Assembly: GCA_027031685.1 (NCBI GenBank)
Contig: JALVPS010000162.1
Coordinates: forward strand, 1-16,544
Length of the DNA: 16,544 nt
From: Gammaproteobacteria bacterium
Lineage (GTDB): Bacteria; Pseudomonadota; Gammaproteobacteria; UWMA-0217
Direction: 5' to 3'
This document shows, in pieces, positions 13,404 through 16,544 of the stretch. Positions within the stretch are counted from its first letter, which is position 1, and each line of letters starts with the position of its first letter. Position numbers and translations under genes: made by a program. Below the pieces are notes generated by a model. The model saw only the letters and a list, made by a program, of their open reading frames with translations, was not told where the DNA came from and searched no databases.

Positions 13404-14705
13404 ATGCAGTATCACATCCGCCGCACCCTGGTCGAGCTGCTGTCCGCCGATGCGTGGAAGGCGCGCATCGTGTTCTGGTGTGGCGCGGTGCTGGTGGGCG
13501 TGCTGGCCACGCTGTTCGCCTGGGGCACAGAGGAGGCCAACAGGCTGTTTCTGGGCAGCGCCGCCCGCTGGCCGTTCATGCCCCTGCTGCTGTCGCCCGT
13601 GGGGCTGGTGGTAGTAGTGTGGCTGACGCGCCGCTACGTGCCGGGCGCCAAGGGCAGCGGCATTCCCCAGGCCATCGCCGCCCTGTCCATGCGCGAGCAC
13701 GAGAGCCGCAGCCTGCTGCTGTCGTTCCGCATCGCCCTGGCCAAGATCGGCCTGTGCCTGCTGGGCATGCTGTGCGGGGCCTCCATCGGCCGCGAGGGGC
13801 CCACGGTGCACGTGGGCGCCGCCGTCATGTTCTCCCTGGGGCGCTTCGCCCGCTTTCCGCACCACTACATGGACCGCGGCCTGATCCTGGCCGGCGGCGC
13901 GGCGGGCATCGCCGCCGCCTTCAACACGCCCCTGGCAGGCATCCTGTTCGCCATTGAGGAGATGGCCCGCTCCTTCGAGGAACGCACCTCCGGCACCCTG
14001 CTCACCGCCGTGTTCCTGGCCGGCATCACCGCCGTCGCCCTGCAGGGCAACTACGTGTATTTCGGCACCAGCTCCGCCTCGCTGGCGCCGGGCCAGATCC
14101 TGCTGCCCATCTTCCTGTGCGGCATCCTGGGCGGCGCCCTGGGCGGGCTGTTCTCGCAGACGCTCATCGTCATCAGCCGCCGCGTGGCCGGCCTGTCCGG
14201 CCACCACCCCTACCTGCTGGCGGCCGGCTGCGGGCTGGTCATCGCCCTGGTGGGCATCTACACCCACGGCGCCACCTTCGGCACCGGCTACCACGAGGCG
14301 CGCCGCATCGTCACCGGCGAGGGCGAGCTGGGCACCGCCTACCCCTTCCTCAAGATGCTGGCCACCTGGGCCTCCTACATCAGCGGCATCCCCGGCGGCA
14401 TCTTCGCCCCCTCCCTGGCCACCGGCGCCGGCGTGGGCAACTCGCTGGCCGCCCTGCTGCCCGCCTACCCGGCCGGCGCCATCGTCATCCTCGGCATGGT
14501 GGGCTACTTCACCGGCGTCGTGCGCACGCCCATCACTGCCTTCGTCATCGTCATGGAAATGACCGACAACAACTCCCTGCTCCTGCCCCTCATGGCCACC
14601 GCCTTCATCGCCCACGCCACCTCGCACATCGTCTGCCCCGTGCCCATCTACCAGGCCCTGGCCGAGGCCTTCCTGCCGCGCCGGGCCCAGCCGGGCGAAG
14701 GCTGA
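13404..14705 (+). CDS. ClC-family chloride channel / H+-Cl- antiporter
   Basis: A 433-aa inner-membrane protein with the three chloride-site signatures: GSGIP (84-88), GREGP (129-133, with the gating Glu131) and GIFAP (332-336). The EE pair in FAIEEMARSF (Glu185, Glu186) corresponds to the internal proton glutamate region of E. coli ClC-ec1, suggesting antiport rather than a passive channel. The C-terminal EMTDNN has Asn390 where ClC-ec1 has the Cl--coordinating Tyr (EMTDNY). There is no CBS domain. The ATG at 13404 matches where homologues start; an upstream in-frame ATG at 13290 would begin inside the MITE-like element and is unlikely. It converges with the - strand gene, with 33 bp between. 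Confidence 0.93.
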   Translation: MQYHIRRTLVELLSADAWKARIVFWCGAVLVGVLATLFAWGTEEANRLFLGSAARWPFMPLLLSPVGLVVVVWLTRRYVPGAKGSGIPQAIAALSMREHESRSLLLSFRIALAKIGLCLLGMLCGASIGREGPTVHVGAAVMFSLGRFARFPHHYMDRGLILAGGAAGIAAAFNTPLAGILFAIEEMARSFEERTSGTLLTAVFLAGITAVALQGNYVYFGTSSASLAPGQILLPIFLCGILGGALGGLFSQTLIVISRRVAGLSGHHPYLLAAGCGLVIALVGIYTHGATFGTGYHEARRIVTGEGELGTAYPFLKMLATWASYISGIPGGIFAPSLATGAGVGNSLAALLPAYPAGAIVILGMVGYFTGVVRTPITAFVIVMEMTDNNSLLLPLMATAFIAHATSHIVCPVPIYQALAEAFLPRRAQPGEG

Positions 14706-14738
14706 GGGCGGCGCACCGCCGGCGGCGTCCGCGGCCGC

Positions 14739-15902
14739 CTATTCCCGATCCCAGTACGCCGTGGCAATGCCCTCGCCCAGGTCGGCCTCGATGAGGCGGC
14801 GGCGCACTTCCAGCAGGTGCCGGATGAGGGCCGGCTCGAAGCGTTCGTAGGCGGCGGCGTCGGGCTCGCGGCGCACGACCACGCCCAGCAGTTCGGTGAT
14901 GGCGTTGCCGATGGAGTTCTGGCTGATGGTGACGATGAGGTCGCCGCTGTCGTTGCGGTAGATGAGCTGCTTGAAGGCGGGCTGCCAGCGGATGGCGTTG
15001 GCGTATTTGGGGTCGCGGATGCAGCGGTCGCGCACCTTCTTGGCGGCGGCCATGAAGTCGTTGTTGTAGAGCAGCTTGTCCTCCACCTGGTCGGGGAAGT
15101 ACACGCCCTCCGGCATGGGGGCGTTGCGGCTGGACACCTGGGTAAAGAAGGTGCGGTAGAAGTCGATGAAGCCCTTGAGGATCTCGTCGTATTCACGCCA
15201 GAAGTGCACGCTGCGCAGCATGGCGGCGCCGTCGCGGACCTTCCAGCTGGGCAGGCCCTGGGGGTAGCCGGTGAGGCGGATCCGCGCCTCCTCGTCGCTG
15301 GCCGGGGTGAGCACCTCCAGCTTCAGGGTGGCGAAGAACTCGCGGTACACGTCGCGCATGTAGGACTGGAACAGGCTGTGCTGGCCGCCGTCGGTGAGGT
15401 TGGGGTTGTCCGGGTCGGCCAGTTGGGCCGAGGCCAGCCGGTCCATGTCGAACACCATGAAGTGGTTGTGCAGCATGCGGATGCTGGGCACGCCGGGAGA
15501 GGTGAGCGGCCAGGTGGCGTCCAGGCTGGCCTCGCCGGCCAGCAACAGGTGTTCGGCCGGGTCCGGGAACTGCTCCAGCATGTAGTCGATGAGGATCTGG
15601 TTCATGCGGTTCCAGACGTTCTTCACGTTGTCCGGCACCTGCGTGCGGCGCACCGGCCGGCCGAGCGGATTGAGGATGGTCTGCGAGGTGTTGTAGATGA
15701 TGGAGGTGTCGAAGGTGGTGCTGTGCCCCAGGGCCTTGCGGTAGAGCAGCAGGTTCTCGGGATTGACCAGCAAGCCGTTGTTGTGCACCAGGTCGTTGAG
15801 GTTCTCGGTGCTGTTGAAGAACTCGTTGGGTGCCATCCCCTCCGGCACCTCCAGGGGAATGGGGCGGAACGGGGTGACGATCTCGCGGGGTCCGTACTGC
15901 AT
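14739..15902 (-). CDS. Conserved-looking protein of unknown function, divergent from phosphoketolase
   Basis: I do not recognise this 387-aa family. It has no signal peptide, membrane segment or coiled coil and looks soluble and cytosolic. Distinct patches are EGMAPNEFFNSTENLNDLVH near the start, SIIYNTSQTILNPLGRPVRR, a GEASLDATWPL stretch followed by SIRMLHNHFMVFDMDRL, and near the end IVTISQNSIGNAITELLGVV. The HNHFMVF motif recalls HIT/galactose-1-phosphate uridylyltransferase-like HxH motifs, but I cannot support that assignment. The ATG has a good RBS (GAGGTGA on the - strand, near 15909-15915) and a candidate FNR/DNR-type promoter. Codon use is like its neighbours, so it is not obviously foreign. 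Its placement back-to-back with phosphoketolase suggests a link to that pathway. Confidence 0.85.
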   Translation of the reverse strand: MQYGPREIVTPFRPIPLEVPEGMAPNEFFNSTENLNDLVHNNGLLVNPENLLLYRKALGHSTTFDTSIIYNTSQTILNPLGRPVRRTQVPDNVKNVWNRMNQILIDYMLEQFPDPAEHLLLAGEASLDATWPLTSPGVPSIRMLHNHFMVFDMDRLASAQLADPDNPNLTDGGQHSLFQSYMRDVYREFFATLKLEVLTPASDEEARIRLTGYPQGLPSWKVRDGAAMLRSVHFWREYDEILKGFIDFYRTFFTQVSSRNAPMPEGVYFPDQVEDKLLYNNDFMAAAKKVRDRCIRDPKYANAIRWQPAFKQLIYRNDSGDLIVTISQNSIGNAITELLGVVVRREPDAAAYERFEPALIRHLLEVRRRLIEADLGEGIATAYWDRE

Positions 15903-15949
15903 GGGGGTTCACCTCGTGGCTGGGGGCGCGCGGCCCGGTTCGGGCGCGC

Positions 15950-15991
15950 AGTGTACCGCGCCCCGCGGAGGCCGCCCACGACCCCGGTCAA
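15950..15991 (-). promoter_or_regulatory. Candidate FNR/DNR-type class II promoter of the - strand unknown gene
   Basis: On the - strand, TTGAC-CGGG-GTCGT (15991 to 15978) matches TTGAC-N4-GTCAA at 8 of 10 positions, with one perfect half-site. The -10 TACACT is at 15955-15950. Box centre (15984.5) to the -10 end is 34.5 bp, the class II distance. The start would be near 15943, giving a leader of about 40 nt. Confidence 0.5.
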
Positions 15992-16011
15992 GGACCGTCC
16001 CGCCCTTTTTG

Positions 16012-16053
16012 CTGACCTTTGCCAAGGCAGGGCGGCGCCCCACCTGACATGCT
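16012..16053 (+). promoter_or_regulatory. Candidate FNR/DNR-type class II promoter of phosphoketolase
   Basis: CTGAC-CTTT-GCCAA (16012-16025) matches TTGAC-N4-GTCAA at 8 of 10 positions. A weak -10 CATGCT is at 16048-16053, and the centre-to-end distance is again 34.5 bp. The start would be near 16060, leaving a leader of about 79 nt. The poor -10 keeps confidence modest. Confidence 0.4.
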
Positions 16054-16138
16054 TGTTTGCTGGCATTCGGCCGGCGGATGCAGGAGCATTCCCGCAAACG
16101 GCCCGGTCAAGAACACCCGTTCGCCCAAGGAGAGTCAC

Positions 16139-16544
16139 ATGAGCGAGGCAGCCAGCCCCACGATGAGCGACGAGCAGCTCGCGCAGATCCACGCCTGGTG
16201 GCGCGCCGCCAACTACCTGTCGGTGGGCCAGATCTTCCTCCTCGACAACCCGCTGCTGGAGGAGCCGCTGAGGCCCGAGCACATCAAGCCGCGCCGCCTG
16301 GGGCACTGGGGCACCTGCCCCGGCCTGAACCTGCTGTACGCGCACATGAACCGCGTCATCCGGCAGTACGACCTGAACGCCATCTACGTCACCGGACCCG
16401 GCCACGGCGGCCCGGCGCTGGTGGCCAACACCTGGCTGGAGGGCACCTACAGCGAGCTGTACCCGGCGGTGTCGCGCGACAAGGCGGGCATGAGGCACCT
16501 GTTCCGCCAGTTCTCCTTTCCGGGCGGCGCGCCCAGCCACTGCG
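16139..16544 (+). CDS. xfp: Phosphoketolase (xylulose-5-P/fructose-6-P), 3'-truncated by window edge
   Basis: A thiamine-diphosphate enzyme that cleaves xylulose 5-phosphate or fructose 6-phosphate with phosphate to acetyl phosphate plus glyceraldehyde 3-phosphate or erythrose 4-phosphate. The 135 residues present hold the N-terminal family block: AWWRAANYLSVGQIFLLDNP, then HIKPRRLGHWGTCPGLNLLY, then IYVTGPGHGGPALVANTWLE and GTYSELYP, ending in FSFPGGAPSHC. The full protein is about 800 aa. The ATG at 16139 has a strong RBS (AAGGAGA, 16127-16133). With ackA in the same window it makes an acetyl-phosphate to ATP branch. It is transcribed divergently from the unknown gene at 14739-15902. Confidence 0.97.
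   Translation, partial: MSEAASPTMSDEQLAQIHAWWRAANYLSVGQIFLLDNPLLEEPLRPEHIKPRRLGHWGTCPGLNLLYAHMNRVIRQYDLNAIYVTGPGHGGPALVANTWLEGTYSELYPAVSRDKAGMRHLFRQFSFPGGAPSHC

Noticed and set aside
14706..14738. GGCGGC/GCCGCC repeats between the convergent ClC and unknown genes as a bidirectional terminator
   Set aside because: No clean stem with T-runs on either side; only GC-rich low complexity.

Overview
The window is very GC-rich (about 70% by eye) and looks like the chromosome of a gammaproteobacterium of the sulfur-oxidising or purple-sulfur (Chromatiales/Ectothiorhodospiraceae-like) kind. This placement is an inference from gene content: a PriA of proteobacterial type, a DsrC/TusE-family protein without cysteines, a Crp/Fnr regulator, TrkH, a ClC channel and a phosphoketolase module. 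All genes but one are on the + strand.

Layout. 1-1603: 3' part of priA. 1606-3669: a small mercury locus, with a textbook mer operator, merA and then merR; merR lacks about 20 internal residues in the DNA-binding domain. 3752-4945: a DUF2189-type membrane protein and a cysteine-free DsrC-like protein. 5062-5838: a Crp/Fnr-family regulator. 5866-6025: a compact non-coding unit consisting of a perfect TGTCA-N6-TGACA box, a -10 at the class II distance, and about 108 nt ending in a strong intrinsic terminator. I read this as a probable small RNA controlled by a Crp-family protein. 6097-9354: an operon with an FNR/DNR-type promoter, encoding an APC amino-acid transporter, a PfkB-type sugar kinase remnant and a metallo-beta-lactamase/beta-CASP nuclease that carries a late frameshift. 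9466-11469: acetate kinase and phosphoglycerate mutase. 11470-11652: the C-terminal scrap of a plasma-membrane-type P-type H+ ATPase. 11745-13187: trkH, whose stop codon lies in a 144-bp MITE-like palindromic element (13185-13328). 13404-14705: a ClC chloride channel/antiporter. 14739-15902 (-): an unrecognised 387-aa protein. 16139-end: 5' part of phosphoketolase, divergent from it.

How the parts fit. Phosphoketolase produces acetyl phosphate, acetate kinase turns it into acetate and ATP, and phosphoglycerate mutase and the former PfkB act in the same sugar-phosphate pool; the transporters (amino acid, K+, Cl-, formerly H+) surround them. Four candidate promoters (sRNA, transporter operon, the - strand unknown gene, phosphoketolase) have a Crp/Fnr-type dyad whose centre is exactly 34.5 bp from the end of a plausible -10, which is the class II activator geometry (-41.5). 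The region therefore looks like an oxygen- or redox-responsive carbon/energy island.

Several genes are damaged: merR has an internal deletion, pfkB is truncated, the P-type ATPase is nearly gone and the nuclease is frameshifted. This is either real gene decay by short deletions or assembly error; the sequence alone cannot tell which. No tRNA, rRNA or CRISPR array is visible.
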